Shown here piece after piece: positions 9,069 through 21,900 of a stretch of DNA of 64,000 bases. How positions within the stretch are numbered: the first letter of the stretch is position 1; every line of letters starts with the position of its first letter. A model generated the notes under the pieces. It searched no databases. It saw only the letters and a list, made by a program, of their open reading frames with translations, and had not been told where the DNA came from. The position numbers and the translations under genes were made by a program. The DNA comes from Alternaria dauci. Its lineage: Eukaryota; Ascomycota; Dothideomycetes; Pleosporales; Pleosporaceae. The stretch covers positions 1,984,001 through 2,048,000 of the forward strand of contig NC_091274.1 in NCBI RefSeq assembly GCF_042100115.1, given 5' to 3'.

Positions 9069-12000
9069 AATTTTTTCCTTTTTTATATTTTTTACTTTCT
9101 ATATATATAGATACCTAAAATCCTATACTATAGGATTTACGCCTTAAGTATATTATAAATTCTTTTATTATACTTTTTTTTATTACTTTATACGCTATAA
9201 GCTTTATAATACTTTAAAGTCTTAGAGTAGTTCTTCTATATCTTTAAAGTTAGAGGCTAGGGTCTAAGTATTTTAGGATTTATTATATCCTTTCTATCTT
9301 AGCTAGTACTATAACTAGCCTTTTCTTATATATTTTCTAAGGATTTTTTCTACTTCCTAAACTTCTTAACCTTCTAGGGTAACTTCTAGTAGTTATATAT
9401 TATTATTATTATTTTTCCTAGAATTCTAATATTCTAGAAGAGATACGTAGAAGATATTATAAATATAATAATAAGGTAGTAGAAGTAAGTAATATACCTA
9501 TAACCTAACTATATTCTAGACTTAAAACAGTCTAATATACTTACTAGAAAGCTTTTTACTAGGTTAGTTAACTAGGTTAATATACTTTATACTAAGGAGA
9601 ATAAGGTCTCCTTTATAAAAAATTTCTAGCTTATATTTCTTATTATAGTAGTAGCTTTAATACTCTTATACTTTTAATAGATAATCTATTACTACTATAT
9701 ATACGCTATATATACGCTAAACTTTATCTACTATATCTAGTACCTCCCCTTCTTACCTACTATCCTTAGGAGGTGTTATAAGTAAGGGGTACTTACTATA
9801 AATAAGGTAGAAAGGAGTAGCTTTTATTAATTTATAAATAGAGTTATTATAAGTAAATTATACTATTAATAATAATTAGACCTTGTTATCTTATTTTGTA
9901 GATATAAAAATTCTTAAGTATTACTCTATAGTCTAATTCTAGTATTTAGTTTACCTATCTATCTATAGATAGAAGGCTATACTAAGCCTATACTTTACTT
10001 ATAGTTAGTAGTAGATCTCTATCTAAAATATAGAAGTAAATACTAAGCCTTAGTCTAATATAATACCTTTCTATACTCTATATTTTAAAATAACCTAATT
10101 AAAGTAGGATTCTATAAACTATTTTATATCCTAGGTTTTTAAAGTAGGTTTATAGATAACTATCTTAGAGAAGTAGTTTATAATTATAAGTACTATATTA
10201 AAGACGTAACCTAATCTATTTTTTAATAGTAGTAATCTTATAATAAAATCTAAAGAGACTTCCTTAAAGATATCCTCTAGGATTAGTAGTAATACTAGCT
10301 TACTATATTTACTATACTATATAGCTTTACTTCTTTAATATATAGTATAAGTCCTTATATATTCCTAGACGTCTTAGCTAAGTAATAGCTAATAGTAGTA
10401 CTTATTAATAAGCTTAAGTATCCTATATATACTAAAGTAGCCTACTATATATATATTATAGTATTAGGATAAAATTTCCTACCTAATAGCTAGTTCCTCT
10501 AGAATATAAATTCTACTATTATATCTTAGGACTTCCTTATAATTAGTACACTAAACTTATATACCTCTATAGCTTTAAGTATATAAAACTTACTTAGAGT
10601 TTATAACCTACTATTAGGTAAAGGTATCCCTTTACTATAACTAGAGTAGAATATCTAGTAAAGCTTTAGACTCTACTAATATAAGTTTACTACTAACTAA
10701 TACCTTAGCTAGTAAGCGTAGTACGTATAGTATATATCCTATAGTACTAGTAGTAGGGATATAACTAGTTCTATAAATATTAGTAATATATATCTTATAC
10801 GTACTTACTAAACTAAGCCTAAGTATAGATCCTCTTACTTTACTAAGTTTATTCCTTACTAGAAGCTTATTCTATAAGGTAGGTAATAACTAAGTTAAGA
10901 ATATATTCTTTTACTTATAATCTACTCTTCTTAAGGGTCTATCTACTAGGTTAGTATTCCCTAGATAGTATTTTACTTTAAAATTAAATACTCTTAAATA
11001 GAGTACCTAATATACTTAATAGGGGTTAAGCCTCTATATAGTATATATAGAGCGTAAGTTATTATAATTTATTAAAACTTAGATAGTATTATAAGTACTT
11101 TCTAAGTAATACTACTACTACTTAAAGCTATATACTATAGCTAAAAGTTCTAAATTATATACTTTATAATTTAGTTCTATAGCCTAAAGCTTTCTTAAGA
11201 TAAATACTACTAAATACTATTTCTTATCTTTAAATAGCTAAGAAAGTATACCTAAGATTATAAATATTAAGGTATCTATCTTAATATAAATTTATAGTAA
11301 TTTATTAAAGTAGTATAAGATAAGTATATATATAAAGTATTCTTTTAGCTTAGTAAAGGTAGCTTCTATAGTATTATCCTAGTAGAAAACTTAATTCCCT
11401 TTTAGAATATTAGTAAGGGGGGCTATTTCCTAAGTATAGCGCTTAATAAAGTATTAATAGAAATTAGTAAACCCTAAGAAGGATTATAGCTCCTTAATAC
11501 TAGTTAGGGTTAACTATTAGAGTACTATCTTTACGCGTATAGGATTAGCGCGAATACTACTCTTTATAATAATAAATCTTAAGAAATAGACTTTAGTAGC
11601 TATAAAGGTATACTTCTTTAGGTTTATATAAAGTTTAGCTTCCCTAAAGGACTAAAGTATAGCGTGTACTACGCGCTAGTATAGCTTAAGATTATTATTA
11701 TAGGTATAGATAAGAATATTATTAAGGTAGACTATATAAATATAGTCTAAATATCTACTTAATACTTTATTAATATAGGCCTAAAAGCTTACTAGAGTAT
11801 TAGTTAGCTTAAAAGGTATAACTAAGTACTTAAAGTAGCTATATTAAGTTTAAAAAGCTATCTTCTATTTATCTCTTACTTTTATTTATATACGATAGTA
11901 GGGGTCCTTAAGATCTAGTATTATATAGTATTATACGCTTAATAAGTAATCTAGTATCTCTCTAATAAGTAGGAGTAAGTAATAGTCTTTTATAATAACT

Positions 12001-13984
12001 ATATTTAGACCTCTATAATTTATGTAAAGGTAAAGTATACTATCTTTCTTTAGTATAAAGATAATTAGTAAGCTTATAGGGCTAGTACTATATTAGATCT
12101 ATTCCTTATAAAGAGCCTCTTTTATATATTTATAAAGTAGCTAAAGCTTATATAAAGAGAGTATATAGAGTAGTCTATATAGCAGCTCTTTACCTAATTA
12201 GATAGGAATTATATAATCTAAACTCTTATAACTTAGAAGATTATAGCCTTTATATTATTAAATATATCTATATATTCTAATAAAGTATTAGGGATACGTA
12301 GTTCCTACGCTATATAGATATTATATACATACGTATTATAGTCTAAGAAAGTATTAGTTAATTAGAGAGTTCCTAAGAAGTAAGTAAAACTAAAATCCTT
12401 TTTACTTTTTTAGAGAGTCTTTATACTTACTAATTAGATATTAGCTTTAGTTAATCTCTAGTGCTATTTTTAGTAATTATAATTAATAGAAATATCCTCT
12501 TATTTAAGAAAAGGATTCTTTAAGAGAAGAGGAAGTCTTTCTTTATTTACCCTATATATAGTTACTTAGGTAAGGCGTTCTATACTATTATTATCTAATA
12601 AGTATACTTAGAACGCGTATACTATATAAGTACCTTAATATTATAGACTAATCTATCCTAATCTTAAGAGCTTTATATTCTTTATAGTCTTTATACTTAT
12701 TTCTATAGTAGTAATTTAACTAATTATACTAATATCTATATAAGGATTAAGAATAACCCTTAGTTCTTTTTCTTAACTAGATTCTACTTATAAACTATAT
12801 ATACACTTTATACTTAGTAAGATATTAATTAGTAACTACCTTACTAATCCTAAATTTTTAGGGAGGCTTACCCTTTTCCTATATAGTTAATATTAATAGG
12901 TACTTAGTTTAGGTTACTACTTTAGTACTTATTAGCGTAGTACCCCTTCTTCTAGTACTTAAAGTATATAATTAAGCTATTATCTTTTAACTTCTTTAGT
13001 AGGTTACGCTATAAGGTTAGAGAAAGAGCCTCTCTACACTTTCCCTTATAAGCGCTTTAGGCCTATTATTTATATATAGGGGCTACTCTACGTAAGTTTC
13101 TTTTAAGTATAAATACTAATATAATAAGGTCCTCTCTAGTAGCTAGAACTTAGTAATAGTTAGTAATAGCTTACTATAACTTAGGCTGTAGTTTTATAAA
13201 TATATATTATAACTTTTACTCCTTAATATAGGTAAAGAGTAAGTCTTCTAAAACTTCTAAGTAAGTAGTAAAAGAGTAAACTATCTAGTCTTTTTACTAT
13301 ATAGTATTATTATACGCTATAGCTACTTTAAGACTATAGTTAATAGGATTAGAAAGTAAGTTAAGTAGGTACTACTTAAAGTATTCTTAGGTAGGATCCT
13401 CCCCTTATACTTAAAACGTACGCTTATAGTACGTATACTAAAGCTCCTTAGGTTCTCTTCCTATATACTATATAGACTATAAAACTTTATTATAGTTAGT
13501 AGAAAACTCTTATAGTAGTAGTTAAAAAGCTATCTTATAAGAATAGATAAATTTATAATATTCTTTAATTATTTTTCCTTAGTACTCTATAGGGTCCTTA
13601 GGTTTTAAAGTATATTTTAGGTATATAGCACCTATAGGTTTAGGTATACGTTAGGTATACGTAATAAGATCCTTAGTACTAAGAGTAATATAGCTTACTT
13701 TTACTTAGGGTATACTTTATCCTATTTCCTCTAACTATATAACTTTATTATCTAGCTTACGTAGCTATTAGAAGGTAAGTAGTTTATCCTATTATTTCTT
13801 AATAGCTATAATACGCTCCTCTAGTATTATAAGTATATTTTCTACTAGTAGTATATATTTACTATATAGTATTTATATTAGGCTTAAAAGGCTAGAACTT
13901 TAGCTCCCTACCTTAGCTTAGGTAGTAGATTACGTTAAAGGAGCTATCCCTAGATTATTTACTTTATAGGAGAGAAGAATTATT

Positions 13985-14218
13985 ATATAAAAGGTAGTTA
14001 TAAGTAATAATATTTACTTTATACTATAAAAGAATAGTAAGGGATAGCTCTATATTCTAATAGTATATTAGGGAAAGTAATAATAATAATTCTTACTAGT
14101 CTTCCTACGCGTAAAGTATAGGTTAAGAGTAAGTTCCTTATCTATAAAGATAATAAGAGAAGTAATTATATTAAGACCTTAGTACCCTTCTAGCTAAGCT
14201 ATATCCTATATAATATAG
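13985..14218 (-). repeat. 5' LTR of relic B
   Basis: A 234-bp direct repeat of 7518-7751. Its outer flank (tctta, 14219-14223) matches the target duplication of the other LTR. Beyond it relic A integrase resumes in frame. Confidence 0.83.
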
Positions 14219-14754
14219 TCTTAGTTATTATATACTATTATATAAAAGGAGTAAAGTTTATACTTATAGAAGAAACTATTATAGTAGAAGAATATATATA
14301 TAAAGTTAGTAAGGTACTTATATTAGAATATAGGATACCTAAAGAGTTTATTACTAATTATAATAAACTATTTACTTTTAAGTATTAGAATATATTCTTA
14401 GTAAAGTTAAGTATAAAGAAAAAGCTATTAACTAGCTTCTACCCTAAAATAGATAGCTAGATAGAATAAATAAACTAGATACTAGAATAGTATCTAAGGA
14501 TTTATACTAATAAGCTATAAGATAACTAAGTTAAACTCTTACTAATAGTATAACTAGTTTATAATAGTACTAGGTTTATAATAACTAAGTACTTACTATA
14601 CTATATAAACTATAGATATAAGCTAATTACTTATTAAGATCTAAAAGATATAGAAAGTATTATAGTAAGTATAAAAGATAAAGCTTACTTAATATAAGAA
14701 CTATATAATAAATTAAATAAGAATATAGTTTATAGGAACTTTATAATATATAAG
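14219..14754 (+). pseudogene. Relic A, part 2: integrase C-half after the relic B insertion
   Basis: The plus strand continues the integrase of part 1 in the same frame once relic B and one copy of its target duplication are removed. Recognisable remnants are P-K-E-F-I-T-N (from I-T-D), L-T-S-F-Y-P-K-I-D, and the degraded Q-T-E-R and L-E-Q-Y-L-R blocks. Alignment to the intact pol continues without a gap to a point equal to base 464 of the window. There it is cut by the LTR-like sequence starting at 14755. Confidence 0.87.
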
Positions 14755-15007
14755 TGTTAGAGTGTATAAAGATATTAATATCTTAGTGTTAAAGTTTTAT
14801 CCTCTGCGTAGCTAGTAGATAGAAGTAATTAATTATTATAAGAAGAGTAGTAAGTATATTCTATACTATTAAAAGAAAGACTTATAAAAGGTTATATAAT
14901 AGTTTAATAGTAGATAGATAATTAATTTTTCTTCTTTTTTTTTTTTAATATAGAGTAGAAGGAGTACTTATAGGGAAGCCTCCTTACTTACCCTATATAC
15001 TAGTATA
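14755..15007 (-). repeat. Left LTR of relic D (253 bp)
   Basis: It matches 26583-26882 with indels. It interrupts relic A integrase at a position equal to base 464 of the intact element. It is fully RIP-mutated, with tagtata where the partner ends ggcaca. Confidence 0.72.
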
Positions 15008-18000
15008 AACCTCCCCTTCCTAGAGTTATGGTCCTATTATAACTCTTCTATTTATGGACATCGCTAAGTAAAATAGAATAAAGGAAAAGAGAAAAGGAGA
15101 GATAAAAGTTAGTTTAAATTCTTAAAATCTAAGAAACTAAAGTAATATAAAGGGAATTAGTAGACTTAGTAGTATCTTATATTATTATAAGAGGTGTTTT
15201 AATAGAACTTAGGTTATAGGGCTATAACTTAGATTCTATTACCTAGGTAGTTAGTCCTTTACTTCTTATTATAATTACTATAATATAAAGCTATAGTAGG
15301 GGTAAGAGGTATAGTAATATTAGACGCTTATAGGCTACCTAAATAGGAGTAAATATTCCTATCCTAGTTAGTTAGTAATCTAATAGTAGGCTTATTAGAC
15401 TCTATAAAGTGTCCTATCTTATCTAGTTCTTAAGTAATCTTATTAGCTAGTTAAGCTAGAGTATTAGCTTAAGTAATATCCTTATCTTATTTATTCTAAT
15501 CCTTATCTTAAGCTAGAGCCCTCCCCTTATTAGTAAAGAAGGATTAATTAGGGATATTCTCTCTAGGTACTACTATAAAAGTAGATATCTCTAGTTATTA
15601 TTAAATAACCTAAAGTTCTTTAACTATCTTAATAACTTTCTATTACTTAACCTTTATATATTAAATCTACTATTCTTTACTTATATTATTAATCTTAATA
15701 TATTTTAGTTATACTATCTTATTATCCTATAAGAGTTATCTAATTAATACCTTTTAGATAGGATTACTAAATAGAATATATAAGTTAGCTAGGAAAGCCT
15801 ACCTAATACCTCTAAACTAATTTAGGTATTTAGAAGGGGTATAAAGAAGAGCTATTAAGTTTTAATACGCGTTATAGATTTCCTTATAGGTACCTATAGC
15901 TAGTACTTCTATAATACCCTTATAAACTATAATAAACTATAGAAGGATAGTATATTATACTTTTATTACTAGTCTTATTAATCTATATAGTAATATTAGT
16001 AAAGTAATATAAGTATCTCCTTTCTTATATATAACCTTCGTCTATTTAATATTTAGGTATTAGGATAAGATTACTATAGGCTAGTCTTTACTATTAACCT
16101 AACCTTTAATATAGCTAGTAGAAGAATAAATACTAACTATAGTATACTAGTTAATATAGTCTAGAACTATCTTATAAAAACTAGTTAGAATCTTAGTATA
16201 GTTCTAATTATCTTTATTATTAAAAGATACTAATCCTTAGATTATATCTTACTTAGTACTATCCTAGCTAGCCTATTCTAAATTAAGATCTATATAGTAG
16301 AAAGTAGCCTTATCTCCTTTTATTATATACTTAGTATAGTAAGGATATAAAATAAACGTATATTCTTTCTAAAGTATAGTATAGCTAAACTAGTATCCTA
16401 AGTTAGTATATATAACCTATTAAATTAAAGAGTAGTATATATTATAAAGCTATCCTAGGTTCTCTTTTCCTCTAATATAGTATAGGTAATATTAGTATAT
16501 ATTAAAACTTTAGTTACTAATCTCTACTATTTCCTTATCTCTAAATAGGTAGTTAAGCTAATTAGTAATAATATTACCTTTATTAGTAAACTTTATATAA
16601 AAGGACATTATTCCCTAGTCTTTAATAATCTTATCATAGTTAAAGCTAGTAAAGTTATGTTTATTTAGGTAGTAATAATAGCTAAGTATATTATCTTCTT
16701 ACTAATTCTTATAATAGTAACTAATAAAGAGGACTAAGGTAACTAGATTACTTTAGATAATATCTTATTAGCTACGTAGATAATATAACTAATATAGTAT
16801 ATTATTAAGTATTATACTAGATATAGCCTACTTAAATAGTCCTATTACTATAATAGTAGCGCGCTTATAGATAAAGTATAACCTATTATAGTTCTTAACC
16901 TTATTACTATCCTAATAAATCTTATAGTACTATTCCTTAATAACTATATACTATTCTAAGTCTTTAAGGGATACTTTCTTCTTATATACCTTCTTTAATA
17001 GTACTAGTAGGATAGACCCTATATTTATATACTTATATAAGTCTACTAAGATTTAAGTTAACTATTTATAAGTATCTAAGTCCTCCTCTTAATACTTATT
17101 ATCTTTTAGAATAGAATTAATAATATTTACGCTCTATTAGTAAGTAGAAGTTAGCTTTAGTACTCTTAAACTCTTCTTAGGAATAGGTAGTAATAGAATA
17201 TTAGCTATTAAGATATTTTTCTTAGCTATAGCGTTAATTATAGTAGTCCTCTTTACTACTACTTTCTTACTAGCGTCTAGTTCTACTATCTTATATACTT
17301 CTAAAGGTGCGTTAACTCCTAAGGTCTTAGCTTTATTTATTACTTTTCTAAAGGAGTAAGTTTCTAATTAAATTATAAAGGCTAGATTAGTAATACCTTC
17401 TTCTACTTAACTAACCTTATTATTAATAGGGATAGCTAAATAGTACTTTAGATATATCTTAAGTCCTTTATTCTTTAAGTTCTTCTCTTATTACTAGATA
17501 TAAGTAGTAAACCCTAAGCTTAAACTAAGTACTATAACCTATATATAGTAAGGGAGTAGCGTTATCTAAAATAGTAGTTAGGTTTCTAATTATACGTTAG
17601 GCCTAAGCTTCTTTATATTATAGATAAAGTTATCCTCCTCTATTTAGTAAGCTTTAAATATTTATCTTTACTCTTTAATATTACTATCTACTAACACTTT
17701 ATATTAGTTTATATTAAAGGTGTTATCTACTATAAACTAGTATATAGACTTTAGTTTAGATTTTAAGATTACCTAGTCCTACCTATTAATAAATTAATTA
17801 TTAATATAATTCTTTATATAGAGTCTAGCTACTATAATTTAGTTAAGGAAAAGTATAGTATTAATAAGCCTTATACACTTTAGTATAAAAGCTATATTAG
17901 CTATTATCTAGAAGGTACCTATTATATAAGACTTCTACTTATAGAGGTAGTTCTTAATTAATCTTAGTTCTAGTTTCTTAATAGTCTTAATTATATTAAT

Positions 18001-19207
18001 TATTTTAGTCTTATATCTATCTTTTATACTAGTTATTTCCTTAATAAGAGGGTAATACTCTATAAAGGCTTTATATCCTCTATACTTATCTATTAGGCCT
18101 AGAAGTTTCTTATATATTACTATTACCTTAAGTATATAATTATAGAAGAGCTTAAGGGCCTAAGAACTATTATAGAACTAAATATCTAGTATTATATACT
18201 ACTAATACAGAGTCTTATTTTCTAGTTAGTTAATAAAGTTATATACTAAGTCTTAGATATTAATAGGAGCTTATTAGGCTATATTAAGAATATCTTACTT
18301 AGCTAATATTAGCTCTTAGTTTAATATTATAATATATTACTCTTTATTAGGTAGTTTAAACGTATCTCCTACTTTAAGATTACTAAAATTAGATAATAAA
18401 CTTAAGGTTATTAGAAGTAAAGTTTACTATAAGGAAGGAGGTATTATTACTAGTACTTTACCTTTACCCTTATCTTTATTCTTATTCTTTAGAGCTATCT
18501 ATTACCCCTTTAGTAACGTAGGGTACTTTAGTATATAGAACTAAGTTTATTAGTAAGTAATTAGGTATAGTAAGTTTTTTATACTACTTCTAGCTACTAC
18601 TCTTATAGTTTAAATATTTTATATATAAATTAAGTTAAGTATAAAGAGTAGTTTTAAAAGAAAGAGAAGGAGATTAGGAGCTTAAAGCTAAGAGGTATTA
18701 CTTTTATCTATCTTATAGTAGTGCATTTATAGCTTCCCTAGCTAATATTACTTAAGTAGTAATATAAGTAAAGGTAAAAGAGCGTATAAAAGTAAAAGTA
18801 AAATAATAGTATATAACTATAGGCGCGTATACTATAGAGGGGTTCTTTACCTTTATATTCTTCTTTAATTAGAACTAATAGCTAATTATTAGGGGCTATA
18901 AGTTAGCCTATTACTAGGGCTATAGATTCTAGGTTTATAACTCTTAGTAGAGGAAGAAAAAAGGAAGAAAGGAAGGATACGTTCTATTTATATAGTACTA
19001 AGACTACGCCTAGACGCTACTTAGTAGCTAGTTATAGAAGTTTTACTTTATATAATAAAGATCTAGACTAAGTATTATTATTTTCTTCTTCTCTATTCCT
19101 AAGGTAGTATTATAAATACGCTTAAGTTATTATTTTCTAGTATCTAAAGAGATTTATAATATGTTATTATATAGTGTATAGTCTATAATATATTCTAGTA
19201 GTTAGGG

Positions 19208-19247
19208 TATAGAATCTAGGTTATAGCTTATAAACCTAGATTCTATA
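19208..19247. repeat. 40-bp palindrome (15-bp perfect arms)
   Basis: tatagaatctaggtt is followed after a 10-base spacer by its exact reverse complement. Related half-sites (agattctaggtt) recur near 18930 and 23815, suggesting a terminal motif of a decayed element. Confidence 0.65.
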
Positions 19248-21219
19248 TTTTAAGGGTATAAATAATTAGTATTATCCTAAATTAATAAAGGGGTACTTAG
19301 AGGTATTAAAGTACTACTAAAAGCTACTCCCCCTCCCCTTCCTAGAAAGATAAACTATCTTATAGTTTATTTAAATACTAAGGAGGTGTTAGAGTTAGAT
19401 CTAGAGTTAGAATTTCCCTAATCTTATATATATACCTATTATTCTTCTTTTATTAGACGTTTAGTAATAACTACTCTAGGAACTATCCTACTATCCTTTT
19501 ATTATATAGTAAGTTATATTAATAGTCTATAGTCTTAGGGTAGTAATTCTTTAGTATCTAAAATAAATAGAATATTTAATCTCATACTACTATTTTCTTA
19601 GTACCCTATATTCTATAGTTTTATATTACCTCTATCTTCTTTTATAATATTATCTTTAAGACGTTAGTAGAAGAGTTTTAGCCTTTTTCCTAGTATAGTA
19701 TATAGGAAAATAGTACTATTAAGGTCTTCTAGGTAGTAGGTTCTTTAGTTAGGCCTTATTTCTTATACTTTATATAGTCTTAGCTATTTTATATTAAGTT
19801 TTTAATCTCTTAATATATTAATTTTATATATTAAATTCTAAAGAAGTACTAAGTCTCTAGGTATAATATCTTCTTAGTAAATTTCTTTTATATTATCCTA
19901 ATATTCTTTCTTAGCTATACGTATATAGTTAGTGTAGGCTATAGCTTCCTTAGTAAACTAATCTCTAAGATCTAACTATATTACTTAAATTATAAGTAGC
20001 TATACCTAATCTTTAACTTACTAGAATAGTAAGGTCTACTACGTTAGTAGTAATAGTTTAATTAGTAGGACTAGGTTCTAGCTAGTAATTAACTAATATA
20101 AAGAGTAGCTAGTTTATTCCTATATTAAAATTCTATCTATAAGAAGTACTATAGGAAGATTCTTAACCTATAGACCTAGGAGTTTTACTAAAGTATTTAT
20201 AATAGGCTTATATCCTCCTTTAATCTTACCTATTACCTATAGGTTATATACTAATAACTATATATAGTTAATCTTATAGGTTTTTACTAAATAGTTAACT
20301 ACTTTAGTAAAGTCTAGTCTACTATCTACTATAAGTTTTCTTATTATACTCTATCTATATATAATATTTTTATAAATAAACTTAGTAATAGTCTTAGACT
20401 AGTTATTTAATAGTACGTAGGCTTCTAGCTATCTACTAAGATAGTCCTTTATAATAACTAAGTATTTCTTTCTAAAGTACTATAGTATATAGACTATATT
20501 AATAGTAACTATTTCCTAGATTATAAAGCTATACGTATTAGTAAGTATATTTACTATCCTTTTTAATAATCTTAGTTAATAATCTAGGTATATTACTAAA
20601 TATCTATAAACGTAGTTATATATCCTATTCTACTAGTAATATTACGTAAGTATTAAGTATACTATATTTACTCTATAATATCTAATCTATTAATAAATAT
20701 TCTATACTATAGTAGATTATAAGTTAGGATTATCTATAACTCTCCTAATAGCTATATTACGTAAAGTTTTCTTAAATAGTATTCTATCTTAGATAAAGAA
20801 GTTTAGGGCCCTCTTTTTCTATACCTAAAGTTCTTATAAGGTTATATCTCTTAGTATTTTTAAGTTTAATAGGAATTAAGCGTACTATTTAGACGTATTA
20901 GTAAACTCTTATTAGAGTATTCTCCTCTCTAGTAATAGTAAAGAAGGTATATTTATATTCCTAATTATATAATTAATAAATTCTTTAAGATTATCTTTAG
21001 GTTCTTTTAATAGTTCCTATCCTTTTAGTTTTAGGTACCTTAAGAGAGCGTCTACTACTATATTTTTCTTACCTAAGATATACTTAATATTAAAATCCTA
21101 GAGTATAATAGTAGATATCTATCTATTTATTACTAAGCCTAGGTTATCTATAGAGGATCTATTAAGTTAGGTAATAAGAGTAGCTATATTAGTTTTAATA
21201 GTAAAGTATACTCTATATA

Positions 21220-21900
21220 AATATATTTAAAACTTCTTTAAGGCTTATAATACTACCTTATATTCTAACTTTATAGAATACTATATTTATTCTTATACTA
21301 ACTATAAGGTACTTTTAAATTAGACTAAGTAATATTTACTATCTTCCTTAATTTACTTAATATATACTCCTACTCTATCTTAGCTAGTATCTATTATAAG
21401 GAATATTTTATTAGTAAGGATATCTAAATAATCTAAATTAAATAGTACTAGTACTAAAAGAATAAGCGATTTTAAAGTATATATAGCCTTATCCTATTCC
21501 TTTAGCTATATAAACTCTATATCCTCTTAGAGGAGATAGAATAGGGGTTTTACTACTAGAGTAAAATAGTTAACTTAAATATAGTAGTATATATAAATAC
21601 CTATAAATAATTAAACCTCTATATAGTTCTTATAAGGTAGCTAGTTTAAAATCTTATTAACTTTCTTAGTATTAGGGTACTAGCTATCTAGACTTACTTT
21701 ATATCCTACTACTTCTAATTATTCTATAAGGAAGTAGTATTTCTTCTTATTTACTATACCTCCTACTTACTTAATATCTACTAAGACTTAATCTAGTTAT
21801 TAAATATATTCTAGGATATACTATTATACTCTAGGGAATAATTCTTCTCCTCTATAGTCTATTTTAGGTCCCCTAGAAGTAATATTATCTATAAATAGTA
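21220..21900 (-). pseudogene. Relic E: RIP-killed Gypsy RT / RNase H inside relic D
   Basis: On the minus strand 21884-21895 reads F-I-D-N followed by I-T-S-R-G-P. This matches the F-V/I-D-D-I...G-P form of RT found in one branch of fungal Gypsy elements, with the last aspartate lost by a GAT to AAT change. Downstream (about 21450-21230) an RNase H pattern I-D-T-S...G-V-Y-I-K and the Y-S-I-K-L-E block are readable. The element probably extends from about 19320 to at least 23800. Its LTRs could not be paired by eye. Confidence 0.65.

Larger units (their letters stand above)
7518..14218 (-). mobile_element. Relic B: RIP-killed 6.7-kb Gypsy element inserted in relic A integrase
   Basis: Two 234-bp LTRs (7518-7751, 13985-14218) bound it. 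Homology between them ends at the same point on both outer sides, and the flanks carry a 5-bp target duplication, tccta (7513-7517) and tctta (14219-14223), differing by one RIP-type C to T. A polypurine tract lies on the minus strand next to the left LTR (7752-7765). Minus-strand pol relics are in the expected order: integrase near 9900-10330, RNase H near 11000-11300, RT with Y-L-N-N (11711-11730) where Y-L-D-D is expected, and protease/gag near 12700-13900. The RT differs clearly from relic A, so it is a separate family. Confidence 0.87.
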
